From Pilatotrama ljubarskyi (Eukaryota > Basidiomycota > Agaricomycetes > Polyporales > Polyporaceae): a DNA stretch of 64,000 bases. Position numbers and translations under genes: made by a program. The stretch spans positions 1 to 64,000 of the forward strand of contig MU277768.1 of the NCBI GenBank assembly GCA_022385805.1, written 5' to 3'. Shown here piece after piece: positions 7,894-20,144 of this stretch (position 1 is its first letter; each line of letters begins with the position of its first letter). The notes below the pieces were generated by a model. The model had not been told where the DNA came from. It did no database searches and worked only from the letters and a program-made list of their open reading frames with translations.

Positions 7894-10800
7894 CTAGGAC
7901 TCCATAGGTGGGTTCAACCGAGCGTTCACTTTTGAGCGATGTTGACGATTTTTGAGGTGGACTTCGAAATTCTGGAGCGTCTCTCCCGGGCCAGGGGTAT
8001 AGTGCTGGAGGGATCGTGAGCAAAGGCAAGCCTTGCGCGGTCAGCCAGTAAGAAGGCACGTACCTTGCCCGGACAGTCGATACACTTGATACGGAACTCG
8101 TACACTCCACTAGCGGCATTCTTGCGAATGACGGCCTCGAAGATATCGTCAGGATACTTCGCTTGCATCGCCACCATGCAATCTGTCAGCCATTGCGGCG
8201 TAGGTAGCTGAGACGGATCGCATCAGGGACAGCACTGAAAGTGGCTGGATGGTTCACACCTACCGGTGGATTTTGAGCAGGAGCGGAGGGAGCAGCACGT
8301 GCAGGAGAAGCTTGCGGCGGGGATGTCACGCGCGTCTGCGCGCTGGTGGACTCCGACTGAGAGATCTGCTCAGGCTCGGGTGGCGCAGGAGGTGCGGACT
8401 TGGAGTGAGCGCCGCCGTTCATCTTGACTCGCTGTGCCAATGGCGATTCCGACGCACTCGACGCAGTAGAAATGGGAGACATAGTTCGATCCGGCCCGTC
8501 TGGAACAGCGGATGGCCTGTCCTGGGGCACAGATTGCGGCTCCGGTTCGGTCTTGGGTTTTGACGGACCAGGTGTCTCCGTCTCTCCGTCTTCATCGGCC
8601 GTCTGGGGTTTGACTGGTTCATCCGCGACGGTCGACTGTGGACGCTTCCTCTTGGAGTTCGACTTCGCTTGTTCCTCTGCTCTGATAAGCCCAAGATGGT
8701 ACTCCGCACTGGAGTTATACTGCACGGGACGAGGCCTGCGATGTCGGTGCCAGTATTTCCCTGCAGATACTGTGAGCAACACTCAAAGAGTAGACAAGGG
8801 CACATACCGCATGTTCCGCACTGCGACTTGTCTCCAAGAGGACCCTTCCGACGGCCAACGGCGATGCTCTCGGGGCAGCCGCAGTTCGAGCAATGCCACA
8901 CGCCATCGATCATGTTCGCATGTTGACCGTCCGCATACTCCTTTTCCTTCGCCTCCCGCTCGAGCTCCTTGACTCGCTTTGCTGTGAGCACGACCTTCGA
9001 GCCCTGCCTGTCTATACCGCTGCTGCTCGGCGCAGGCAGATCGTTCTCGAGCGGGGGCGGGAGCGTGGATATATCCGCCGCGGTCGAGGGCGTGGGCGCC
9101 TTGACATTCGCACGAGGACGAAGCACGGTCGACGGGTACGATGGAGGCTTGAACAGTCCCTTCGGCTTCTTCTCCTTCGCCGCAGGAGTCGGAGCGACAG
9201 GGGTAAGCGGCGTAGCCTGAGCGCTCTGAGGTAGTAGCGTAGTCCCGTTCTCCGATGCGACCATGTTCGCGATGGTGAGCGAGGCAGCGGCAGCGGCAGC
9301 ACGACGAGACGTGGGAGCAGCTGCAGCGGCCGCAAGGGCGAGAGCCGCTGGAGATACCTCTGGGAACCCAATGGCGGGCGTGCGGAAGGTCTTGGGCGGT
9401 TCGCGATCGGGTAGTGCGACGCCCCTGCGTCCCCGAGTTGTCTTCCGCTTCCGGCGAGCGAGCTCTTTCTCGCGGTCCTTCTCGTTCTTCTCGATCTCGC
9501 TTTCGCTGAGGTAGTGGAGGATCGGGGTAAACGCCTCAACCTGCTCCATCGAGCGAGCTCCGGAGACAAGTGAGGGCAGGAGCGACATGCGCAAGTCGTC
9601 GTCCTGCACGGCCGAGCCGTCTGACGGGTGCCCGACCAAGAATAACGACTTCTGGTATATCTGGACCTGTTCCCTGATCGAATGTGCAATCGCCGTCCTA
9701 GTTACTCATCAGCGCTGGAAACGACCTTGATTGGATTCACGGTGACTTACTTAAACTCCCCACCCAGTCCGAGATCCTTGCAATACACGTCCGCAAACTG
9801 TTCAGGGGTGGGATCGGAGTTCTCCAGATCCCATTCGAATTGATCCTCGAGCTTGACGGAGCCAACAATGATATCCAGCTGACCGCAACCGTGTCATCAG
9901 CGGCCGTAGACGAGAAGCGGTCGCTCAGACATACCTTCACCAAGATGCGCATCTCTTCATGCATCAGGCTCTCGTCCTCCTCAAAGTCGTCTACTGCCAT
10001 GGGCACGTCACCGGATGCAGTGGCATCCGCGGGACGCTCGGCTGCCTCGTCTCTGACGACTTTTCTCCGCTTGCGACTCCGAATGTCCGGAGGCGCGGCC
10101 ATCTTATACAGCGCCCTCGACCGGACGCGCTTCCGCCAGGCCTCCCACCACGCAGCCTCTTCGTCCGTGATCTTGCCGCGAAGGATCTCCTCCTCTTCGT
10201 CGATCATGACGCCGTCCTCGCCGAACGTGGTCGAGTGCGCCTTATAGTCGCTCAGCTGCTCCTGGATCGACTTCGTGATCACCGCGTGGTAGCTCGGTGC
10301 GAGGCCGTAGTCCTCGACGATGGACTGCGCAAAGACCTCGGGCGTTACGATCGGGTCTATTCAGAGCGTGTCAGAGGTGACTCCAGGCGAGCAGAAGAGA
10401 AGGCCGAATGCCTACCGTTCAGATTCCAGACAAAGGTATCTCGCATCTTGTGATGCTCGACGTCAAACTCGAGCCGTATCGGCACAAGCTGCTCCGGTCG
10501 CTTCGCGTCTTCATCGCGAACTCTCCTGGGACTGACGTCGCATTCACATCGTCGGTCAGTCAACCGTATTCAAACCGCTCGAAGACAGGAGGCATCTCAC
10601 ATTTTCAGGCCCTCGCGCTTCCCGGCCCGCTTCTTATCCCTCACCTCGCGCTCCTTCGTCGATTTCAAGCCCGTCAATACGAACTTCTCCCCGCGGCGCC
10701 TCCGCTCGTCCTGCGGGTTTCCCGGCCCGAGCGCAAAGTCCTTCTCCCACCACGCGCGTGGCGCGCTCACCGTCGCCTTCATCTCGTCCGCGACGCGCTC

Positions 10801-11821
10801 GCGCATGCGCTTGTACCGCGCCTCGTACTCCTTGTCCGCGCGCATCCAGCCTTGCACGTTCTTGATCTCATCCGCGCTGAGCGGTGGGATCGCCTTGTCC
10901 GAGTCCGCGAGCGGTACAACAGACACCCGGGTCACCTTTGGGTCCAGCTTGACGGTAGTCGGCAGCGGCGGCAGCTGCGGAATAATCTTCGTCACGGGCT
11001 GTTGTGCAGGTGCGGGCGAGGCTGCGGGGGCAGCCTTCCCGTTGGCATTCGCCGCCGCGATAGCCGGGGGAATCTTGCCAGATACACCGGGGATCGTGCC
11101 TGAGACGCTGGTTGTCGTGAGCGACTGGAATGGGGACACTGCGTTCGGCGGCAGCGACGGCTGCCGCACAGGAGTCTGCGGCACGGGTACAGGCGGTGGC
11201 CCGTCAAGGTCCATACCCATGCCCATGCCCACCCCTACTCCAGCGAGGCCGGTGTTCATGTTTGTCGGCGATGTCAAGCCAATCGGCGCGCCGCCCGTAA
11301 CCGCCCCGCTCGGAACCGGGGCCATGCCCATGCCCATGCCGCCCATACTGCCCATACCACCTACGGAGCCCATGCCCGGGATGAGGTTGTTTGTGTTCAC
11401 GTTCAGCGCCGCACTATTCGGTGCATTGGGCACAGGCAGGCCGCGCGGCAGTACGGGAGGCGGCATCATCCCGCCGCCCGCCCCGCCCATGAGCGCGCCT
11501 TGGGAGGCTGCCAAGTTCGGCTGCAGCTGCGGCACCTGCTGTTGAGCGGATCCTGGCGCGGGCCCGACGTTCCCTGTGATACCCATCCCAGCAATACCAG
11601 TCATGCCGGTAGCGCTCGCCGTGCGCGTCATCCGCGGAGCAGCTGGCGGCCCTTCAGACGGGCTAGGTGCAGGTCCGGACGCAGATGATGGAGTAGGTGT
11701 CGGTGCTTTGGCGGGCACAGGCACCGGCGTACCGGATGCCTTGCGCTTCGCGCCGACTTGCGGTGACCCCGGCTGGGGAGCCTGCACAGGAGCAGGCGCG
11801 ATCGGCGTGAACCCTGAACTC

Positions 11822-11862
<41 letters not shown>

Positions 11863-13470
11863 ATGCGGCGACGTCCTGGCGTGCTGTTGCTGCTGCTGCT
11901 GTTGTAGTTGCTGCGCCTGCTGGCGTGGTGTTTGCGGCGGCGTACGCTGGCCCGACGCCGTCGGCGGCCGACTCGGCGCTCTCTGCTGTTGCTGCGGTTG
12001 TTGCTGCTGGAATCCTTGCCCCAATCCCTGCGCGTCCCCGCCGCTCATAGACTGACTCGTCGAGGGCCGCTGTGGGACACCAGAGCCAGCGGGACCCTGT
12101 GGGACACTGCCGTACGGTACGGGCAGCGGTGCCGCGGGCGCGCTTGGGCTCCCTTGTCCTTGTCCCTGTTGGTTCTGCGTCCCGCCGGGCGTCGATTTGT
12201 GATTGTGATTCTGACTATGCGCGGTGCCGGGTCTCGAGCCCGTCGCGGTCCCGGGGCGCATCGGTCCACCGTGCTGACCCTGCTGCTGCATGCCGGGATG
12301 CATCCCATGCACCTGGTGTCCGTGTCCCTGACCATGGTGCGAGGATGACGCGGTCGGGGGTCGAGGTGGGATCGACGACGGCGGCGGCATCATGTTCATG
12401 CCCATGTTAATGTTCATACCGGCTTGTGAGGGCTGCGGGGCGTGCGGCCCTGGAGTCGGCGTCGGCGACGTCTGGAGCTGCTGTTGCTGCTGCTGGCCGC
12501 CTTGAGAGAGCCGGTGGGCATGTGCGCCGAACGACGCGGAGGACGGCGGGCGAGGGTGCTGTTGCGCATGCTGCATCTGCGCCTGTTGCTGCTGCTGCTG
12601 CTGTTGATGTTGCTGCTGCTGGAGCATCTGCATCTGCTGCACCTGCGCAGGCGTCATGCCTCCCGCCCCTCCGGCTCCTCCGCCCGCGCCCATCTGCGCC
12701 ATCATCGCGGCGCGCTGCATCTGGAGCGCCTTCATCTGTTGCGGCGTCATGCCCATTTGCGCGAGCTGCGAGGCGGTCGCGTTCGGGAACCCCTGGCCCG
12801 CCTGATGGTGTTGCTGGAGTTGCAGGTGCGACATGCCGAGGTTGGGCGTGGACGGCGTCGCGGGAGCGGTGGGCGAGCTCTGGGACATGCCGTGGTGCGC
12901 GTGGCTGTGACCGTGACCGTGGCCGGAGAGGTTAGGGAGCGACGAGGAGTTGCTTGTCGGGGACGTGATCGAGGGAACACCGCCTGCACCGTGTGCAGTT
13001 GAAGAGAGTTCGGTGGTTAGCAATGGAGAGAGGATCGAGGATACCGGACGCACCCATGCCGATGTTCATCCCGCCCATTCCACCCACGCCCATCCCACTG
13101 ATACCCATCCCGCCGCTCATCATGTTCATCCCGCCACCGAGCGCCGCCGGATTCATGCCACCCATCCCGCCCATTTGTGAGTGTTGCTGCTGTTGCTGTT
13201 GCTGCATGAACGCCGCCGGGCTCATGCCCATGCTCATCCCTCCGCTTCCGCCCATCCCACCACCCATGCCCATTCCGCCGCCGCCTCCTGTCATGTTCAT
13301 GCCCAGGCGCTGTGCCTGCGCCTGCGCCTGCGCTTGCATCTGCTGGTATTGCGCCATGCGACCGTTCATCCCTCCCATCCCTCCCATCCCGTTCATATTA
13401 CCCATCCCACCCATGCTGCCCATACCGCCCATTCCTCCCATCCCGTTCATCAACGCGGCCGGGTTCATGC

Positions 13471-13506
<36 letters not shown>

Positions 13507-13708
13507 GAAACATCGCGGCATTCATTGCTCCTCCTCCTCCTCCTCCGCCGCCGCCGCCTCCCATGGAGCGCATGGCGTGCATTTGTTGAATTTGCTGCGG
13601 AGAGAGGCCGGGCTGGGGGGTAGCGCTGATGCCCGGGTTGCCGCCGCCGCCTGCCAGGAACGCAGGGTTGATGCCTTGGGACATGTCTGCTTGCGGGGAC
13701 GTGTTCAT
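7894..13708 (-). CDS. SNF5: SWI/SNF complex core subunit SNF5/SMARCB1 with GATA zinc finger
   Basis: Nine exons join to 5,355 nt, exactly 1,785 codons (1,784 residues): 13708-13045, 12983-10601, 10531-10416, 10356-9935, 9878-9751, 9697-8808, 8760-8264, 8207-8064, 8004-7894. All introns are GT...AG, 47-70 nt. Residues 1 to about 1000 are low complexity, rich in Gly/Met and then Gln, like the Gln-rich N-terminus of yeast Snf5. The two SNF5 repeats follow: PIRLEFDVEHHKMRDTFVWN near residue 1030 and IVGSVKLEDQFEWDLENSDP near 1200. A GATA-type finger (C-x2-C-x20-C-x2-C) lies near 1510-1535, split by the sixth intron. The C-terminus (YTPGPGETLQNFEVHLKNR) matches fungal SNF5-like proteins. Known role: core scaffold of the SWI/SNF nucleosome remodeller in the nucleus. 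The many plus-strand frames over this gene are shadows of its repeats. Confidence 0.93.
11824..11862 (-). repeat. Pure CAG trinucleotide run (13 units) encoding polyglutamine
   Basis: On the plus strand CTG repeats 13 times without interruption, so the minus-strand SNF5 message carries (CAG)13. Nearby Gln tracts at 11883-11912 and 12590-12625 are interrupted. Uninterrupted runs of this kind are usually length-polymorphic. Confidence 0.85.
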
Positions 13709-14768
13709 GGTACTTGGGGGTGCAAGGTGTGGTAGAGTCCCCGTATGTGTGCTTCGTGTGGGCGCGCTCGTCGAGTAGGGCTGCGCGGCTCAGGAGGGGG
13801 GCATATGCTTCTTGTAAGGGCTGGAAGGTGTCCTGAAGGGCGTAGCTAGTGTTAGAATATCCGTAGAGGAGCAGCAGGAGGTCATGGAAAATGGCGCGTG
13901 TCGCGACTCGCGACTCATGCCGCGTCGGTGAAACACCGCGACTGGGTATGACGCGTCGCAACAATGGAACGAGAGGGATTTGATATAGCTTACTTGAGAG
14001 AGAGCAGGAACAATCACGTTATACTACAATATACTCGGAGAGAGCCTACTGGAGAGGAAGTGAGCATGCAGGGCTGCGGGCGGGGTGCGGAGGGCTACGA
14101 AGAAGGCGCGGGGACACATGTAACAGGCAAACGTGAAGGGAAAGCGTGGGGTGAGACTTACGAGGCGGGATCTGGCGGGAGAGAGCGTGGATGGCGGGCG
14201 ATGGGACGCAGTCGAGGAGAGGCTGTTGCTGACGAATCCCGGACTGTGCCGTTCCGCACCAAAATAGCGGTCAGAAGGAAGCCTAGAGAGCAGGTATATG
14301 AAGGTAAGGAGGGCTGAGCGCAGGGGAGGTGGGTGTATGCGTGCCCGGCCGGAGTAAGGGAGGCAGCCGTGTTATCGCGGTGCGGGCAGAGTGCAAGTCC
14401 TCGCCGCCCTCAGCGTGAGCGTCGCATTCGGACACGCAGCGTGCCCAAACAGTCACACACAGAGGTCACGCACCCTGTTGCCTCTCACTGGCTGAGCCAG
14501 CGCTCGCCTCTCGCGCTCTGCCCATCGTCCTGCTCAACGTCGAGAGAATGCGGGGACGGACGCAGCGAGCGAAGGGACGGAGATGGGGGAGAGGGGAGAG
14601 AGGGTCCGAGTCGAAACGACGACGACACTCGAGCTCGTCCGCCTGCCCCGATCTAGATCGCACGCGCAGATCTCCCTCGCCCTTCCGCCCCAGTCCTCCT
14701 CTCTTCCTTCCCCTTCCCGTCCCCTCCCCCTTCTCCCCGTATTCCTGGTCCGCCCATACTCCCAGAAG
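13709..14768. other. Intergenic, divergent promoters
   Basis: Lies between the SNF5 start and the plus-strand gene at 14769. The right end (14690-14760) is a long pyrimidine-rich tract directly before that ATG, typical of constitutive fungal promoters. No other coding signal is seen. Confidence 0.5.
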
Positions 14769-15718
14769 ATGGCGTCTACACGTTCTGTGAGTATCTCGGG
14801 TTGACGCTCATCAGCGGGCGCTTATTGACCGCAATCATCCCGCAGTCTATGAGTGAGCTCGGACTGTGCAAAATTACCTACAAATCGCGCCCGTATCGCG
14901 TGCGATTCACGGATTTTCGCCGCTTAGAGGCACCACGAACTAAGTACTGCATGTGCGTTTGGCCCGTCCTCGTGGGGCCGGGTCGCGCCGGCCCCAGCGC
15001 GCCCGGAGCCCGCTCAGGAGGACGCCTCGTCCGCGAGTCCACCGCCGTCGCGAGCGGAGGCGCTGAACGTCGTCGTGCTCACGAGTCACGACTTCACTGT
15101 AGTCTTGGAGGGATCCAGTTGTCGGAGTGCGTCAACTTAGTTTAGTACTGCGAAGTTAGTGCTCACCGTGCTCTGTAGCCTGCCCCGACGCCCGTATCTC
15201 CACGCCCCGTTTGTACGCGGTGCTGCGTGCTCGTATGTCCCACATTCTGTCTACAGACGAAACTCGATCCAGAGCGCTCGACTCCATACGACAGAACCCG
15301 TCTCGCGCGCACAGGGACGTGCCGCGCATCGCGGGTGAGGACGGGCGAAGGCGATAGTCGACACTCGCTGTCCACGCTCCCAACGATCCGGCAGTTGCGA
15401 CGCAGACCGCGCGCCCAGCCTCCATTGGACCTCAATCTTAGCTCCCGGCCAACCACCGGGGCAGTCTCGAGTCGTTTCAGAGCTGGGACTCGCCGGACTC
15501 GTGCTCGACGGCCGTCCCCTCGATCCCGTGTCATGCGCTTACATCGTCGCTCGACCGGAAGTGCTCCGCGCCCAGCCTACCTCAATCGGGAAGACGTGCA
15601 CGCGATGTACAGCTCCATTCGTCGCATGACGCTCGTCAGGACGTCGTGCAAGTCAGCGAGGACTCCGAGTCTCGCAGCTCGACCTCGAGTGCATCGAGTC
15701 ATATCGTAGATCTCGCAG
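14769..15718 (+). CDS. Small intron-containing gene, unrecognised, model incomplete
   Basis: An ATG at 14769 follows a pyrimidine-rich promoter. Exon 1 (MASTRS) ends at a consensus GTGAGT donor; the next exon, after CCCGCAG at about 14845, reads SMSELGLCKITYKSRPYRVR then FTDFRRLEAPRTKYC. Beyond about 14950 the frame changes: a Pro/Ala-rich acidic frame (PEPAQEDASSASPPPSRAEA, then NVVVLTSHDFTVVLEG) follows. A later exon after CTGTCTACAG (15256) and a Ser-rich tail ending HIVDLAA near 15721 look coding, but the exons could not all be joined in frame. The family is not recognised. A single-base assembly error near 14955 is possible. Confidence 0.4.
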
Positions 15719-15719
15719 C

Positions 15720-16195
15720 GTGAGCGCGTTGCAAGAATGATACACCGCATATATCGAGAGACAGAGAGGGTCGGCGCCGCACCGTATACTATACCGTACG
15801 TAGTGACCGTACACGTACACCCTACATGCATCATGTGACCTAGACCGCTTGTCCTTCAGCTCTAAGCGCGCGGGTGGGGAGGCTTCCAGTGGAAGATTGA
15901 GTAGCTGATACTTCAGCAACTGGCACTTTGGCTCCCAAAGATGCCTGTAATCATCTCATAAGAGCAGAGGTCAGTTATGATGATCAGCAGATAACAGAGT
16001 GGCGTACCAATCATTGTTACCTTCATCCTAGCTGCAGAGAGTACTACCTGGTGGGAAGCCGCGCCCGAGGCGCCCTGTATACAGTGTCTCTCGGGCGTAG
16101 ACGCTGTCATAGTACGTATCTTCCGTACCCTACTGTGGACAAACTTGAACGACCCAATGACCTGCATACCGACACATATATACAAATCCTACGCA
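15720..16195. other. Intergenic with a hairpin-forming stretch
   Basis: No convincing gene. At about 16060-16095 the arms GCCCGAG and CTCGGGC flank a core containing the palindrome TGTATACA. Confidence 0.4.
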
Positions 16196-17108
16196 ATGCG
16201 CTGGAGTACTGCTCTGTATAGGAACCTCTCCCTGTTCCCTTCGCGTTGGCGGCATTGGTTTTGGCAGAAGATGATCGCCCTCTGCAATGCTTACTGGGAG
16301 CCCGCGCATCCCGGCTACGGCGTCCTGAGCATCTTTTCGCGCATATATATCAAGTTAGTGCTTGGCACACGCCCAGAGGAAGCGGAAACCGCGCGATTCG
16401 TCCTGAGGCACACCAACATACCGGTCCCCACTATCATCGATTGCTTCTCCGTTGACAACCTTTGTTAAATTGTCAGGACCGCCTTGCCCGCCCGCGTTCT
16501 GGACGATTGGATATCCGACCTCACAGACGACCAGCGCCGGCGCATCACTGCACAGCTGTCGGGACACCTCGCCGAGCTGCGGGCCATCCCGCCGCCGAGC
16601 TCAGGCGTCGTCAGCGCCATAAACAACGCTCCCCTTCTCTGCGATAGGTTGATGTGGGGCAAATCCACGAGGAGCCCTTTTCCTTCCATCGAAGCGCTGC
16701 ACCAATGGCTACGCTGCAGAAGGCTGAATATACCCCCGGCCGTGGATGAAGAGCACGTGTGGCGAACGGTTCACGCCGCGCATGCTCGTTCAGACAGACT
16801 TGTGCTCACGCACAATGACCTGGCGCCCCGCAATATCCTCATCGACGGGAACTTCAATGTTTCGGGCATTGTCGACTGGGAGTGCGCCGCATGGCTGCCC
16901 GAGTATTGGTGCGTCAGCCGAGTTGTATCGAGACCATGCGCGCTGACGAGACGCAGTTCGTAGGGAGTATACGAAGGCTCTTTACACCCATATTGTGGCT
17001 GAGCCTTTCGGAGGACCGTGGAACGATATGATGGACGCGATTTTCCCGCAGTATGCCTTGGAGAAGGAGGCCGAGGAATACCTGACGAGGTTTATATTGG
17101 CTGGGTGA
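16196..17108 (+). pseudogene. APH/choline-kinase-fold phosphotransferase with in-frame stop
   Basis: The product belongs to the aminoglycoside phosphotransferase (APH) fold common in fungi, whose members phosphorylate small molecules; the substrate is unknown. From ATG 16196 the frame covers the ATP-binding lobe with the conserved strand IYIKL and the Glu-containing helix EEAETARFVLRH. At 16466-16468 a TAA interrupts the frame (DNLC-stop-IVRTALPARVLDDW) where relatives continue straight on. The rest is intact: catalytic loop LTHNDLAPRNIL, metal-binding VDWECA, then a 55-nt intron (16909-16963) and a C-terminal exon ending at TGA 17108. A 13-nt GT...AG stretch over the stop is too short to be an intron. 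Either a recent pseudogene, a sequence error, or a readthrough site; I favour a nonsense mutation. Confidence 0.75.
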
Positions 17109-18072
17109 TCGCCGCTCATGGAGAGCCGGACGACACTGGTATTTGGCCCTGCTCCAGTCGATGACGAGTGTGCGCAAATCCTCTTGCTCGGAAGTCTAGC
17201 TACACTCCAACCACACTTATACACATCTGATACCTTCGACTATACAAGTTCGTTCCGTCCGCGCCATCCCTCCCCTCTCTGCTGCCTTGCATTCCTCTAG
17301 ACATCCCTGCCGCAGCCTGCACAGTGGTGTGGGTCTTCAGTTTCCTCTGCGGCGGAGTTGGCGAGCCCAACCTAGTCCGAGCGCTACATCGCTACATCTG
17401 TGCAGTGGATCCTCACCCACTCTTCGTTGCTCAGCATCCAACTTGTCAACTACTCGATTGGTACTACCAATGCCCAACTATCATGCTTTCGTCATAGACC
17501 CACGAGTACGAGTGGGCACAGGCTTTTTCAGGCGCTACGTTGAGTCGTTGACTCTGTCAGTGCGCATGCTTCTTCTCCCGCTTATCTTCGGGACTACAAC
17601 ACTGCTGGTCACGAAGGCTCCACTCGTGACATCCTGCTGAACGCTCGGAGAAGAAGCCATACAGTATGGATATGCAAGGATCCCGATTGCAAATGCAGGG
17701 ATGTTTCGGAGGAATCAGACGCCTCGGAATCCGCACAACTATGTATAGGCGCCCGGGCGCGAGTACTTGTTGCACGCGGCCGGCGCCACGATATCCTACG
17801 CTCTCCGAGTCAGCATCACCTGGAAGGGATATTGCGTGCCTGTGTAGTGTGCCATAGCTGGTCGCAGCGAAATCCGTTCATATAAAGGTCGGTTGATTTA
17901 TCGGCTCTGTGACTATGGTTCGATGATCGCTCACTGAAGACACTTGACTCATATCCCCAAATAGCAGCGACTCACGGCTGTGTTCGTAAGCTGCATCTCA
18001 AGCCTGCGCGCAACTACTTAGAACTGACAATTGTCGTCCGTCACTCGCGCACAGACGGTGCTCCCCATCGCT
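17109..18072. other. Intergenic, nothing recognised
   Basis: Only short frames without splice support or motifs. Presumably contains the promoter of the decarboxylase gene to the right. Confidence 0.5.
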
Positions 18073-20144
18073 ATGGACATCGAAGAGTGGGTCACTCTCC
18101 GATGGCCCAGTGCTGTTTCGCGCCGAATGCTGATCGTGGTACTTGCAGGTTCCGCAAGGCAGGCTACCAAGCCATCGACCGCATATGCGACTACTATGCG
18201 TCGCTCCAGGACCGCCCGGTCGTGTCCCAGGTTCAGCCTGGCTATCTCGTGGATGCACTCCCTTGTTCGTGCCCAAATCATGCACGTAGCGCTTCGTTTT
18301 GAGCTGACGGCAGGCGTCTACAGCGAGTCCCCCTGAGGAAGCGGAGGACTTCGCGTCCATTGCAGACGACTTCCAGAAGCTGATCTTGCCAGGTACCAGT
18401 GTGATCTTAGAATGACGGGCGTGCGAGAGCTAACATGTACGGGTTGACAGGCATAACGCACTGGCAGCATCCGAATTTCTTCGCCTACTTCCCGACAGCT
18501 GCGAGCTTCGAAGGGATCCTGGGCGACTTATACTCCTCTAGCGTCTCGAACCCGGGATTCAACGTACGATCGTCCCATGTCTGTCACACGCGATTCGGCT
18601 GACTGAAGTGTGGAATGATAGTGGCTCAGCAGCCCGGCTTGCACGGAGCTCGAGCAGGTGGTCATGGACTGGTGCGCGAAACTTATCGGACTGGGCGACC
18701 ATTTCCTGAACAAGTCCGGAGTGGGTGGAGGCGTGATCCAGGTAGCATCCCTATCTCGTCATTCTGCCTCCAGATTCAACCTACATTTGCACCATAGACG
18801 ACTGCCTCAGAGGCCGGCATAGTAGTATGCGTCGCGGCGCGCGCTCGGTACATCCGTGAGAACCCCGATGTGAAATTGGAGGACCTCGTCATATACACCA
18901 CAACCCAGACGCACTCGCTCGGGGTCAAAGCGGGGCTTGTACTGGGCTTGGAGGTCCGAACTATCAACGTGAAGGCTGAAGACGAGTACGGGCTGCGCGG
19001 TGAGGCTCTGCGCCAGGCTCTGAACGAGGACTTGGCCCGAGGCAAGAGGCCATTCGTGCTCAGTATGTGACCATGTGCCTCCATCATTGCGAAGAGCACT
19101 ACCGACACGCTTTCTCGTCAGTTGCCACTGTCGGTACGACCTCGTCGGGTGCCGTCGACAATATCGAGGAGATCGGTGAAGTCCGTGAGTCGTTTTAGTT
19201 GCCCGACCGTTTATGCGACATCCGCAAACTCATGTGACTCCGACAGTGAAGGAGCACCCATCGATATGGCTTCACGTGGACTCCGCTTGGGCTGGCGTAG
19301 CGATGGCTTGTCCGGAGTACCGAGGTGTAGGCAAGCTCGATGCGATCAACAAGTACGCCGAGTCCTACGACACGAACTTCCACAAAGTAGGCGCGTAGTG
19401 CCGGAAGTCTGAACGAATACTGACGCAGACGTAGTGGGGCTTGGTGAATTTCGACGCGTCGATGCTATGGGTGAGAAGCAGGAAGAACCTGACGGACGCG
19501 CTGGACGTCACTCCGGAGTTCCTTCGGACTAAGCAACACGATGCCGGTGCGTCCCGAGTACAACCTGCCCATGTGGGTGAACTAACTCACTCCGCCTTGC
19601 AGGACTCGTGGTGGACTATCGCAATTGGCACCTTGGGCTGGGGCGTCGATTCCGATCCCTTAAGGTCTGGTTCGTACTCCGACGCTACGGCGTGGAAGGC
19701 TTTAGGAGACACATCCGCGAGGTTTGTCTTCTTCCCGTAGCTCTGAAGCGTCCCGACGCTGACGAACCCCCACAGGGCGTGGAGCTGAATGAGTACTTCG
19801 CCTCCCTCGTCCGCGCATCCCCGGACTTCGAGCTCGTCACCACGCCTAGCCTCGCGCTTTCCGTCTTCCGCCTCAAGTTGCCCTCGTCGATTGTCCTTGG
19901 CGAACAAGAGGACGCGCTTGCTGCGCTTAACTCCCTGAACCGCGCCTTTCACACGCGGATCACCGCGGAGTCGGACAAGATCTTCCTGACGCAAACGATG
20001 CTCAACGACAAGTTCTGCGTGCGCTTTGCGGTCGGCGCCCAGCGTACGAAGAAAGAACACATCGACAAGGCTTGGGAGTTGATCCAGGCGAGCGCGCGCG
20101 CCGCTACTGCAGAGTGGGTGCAGAATAGGACACATTCCTTATAG
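18073..20144 (+). CDS. Aromatic-L-amino-acid decarboxylase-like, group II PLP enzyme
   Basis: Ten or so exons joined by clean 50-70 nt introns give about 500 residues, the usual size for this family. The first exon is only 14 nt (ATG GAC ATC GAA GA). Landmarks in order: the N-terminal [19 protein letters not shown] helix, [16 protein letters not shown], the phosphate-binding [20 protein letters not shown], the cofactor-ring Asp in LHVDSAWAG, and the PLP Schiff-base lysine in NFHKWGLVNFD (an intron falls right after the HK). The C-terminal part ([20 protein letters not shown]) is also typical. Family knowledge: PLP-dependent decarboxylation of aromatic L-amino acids (Tyr, Dopa, Trp) to amines in the cytosol. 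Which substrate is used cannot be told from sequence. It is followed directly by a same-strand acyltransferase-like gene, which could act on amine-derived products. Confidence 0.9.

Noticed and set aside
10408..13735. Long plus-strand frames with runs of Cys, Pro, Ser or Leu
   Set aside because: They are antisense shadows of the Gln/Gly/Met repeats in SNF5, whose nine exons close in frame on the minus strand.
16464..16476. Intron of 13 nt hiding the stop in the APH gene
   Set aside because: It has GT...AG ends, but is far below the minimum intron size seen here (about 45 nt), and removing it would shift the frame.
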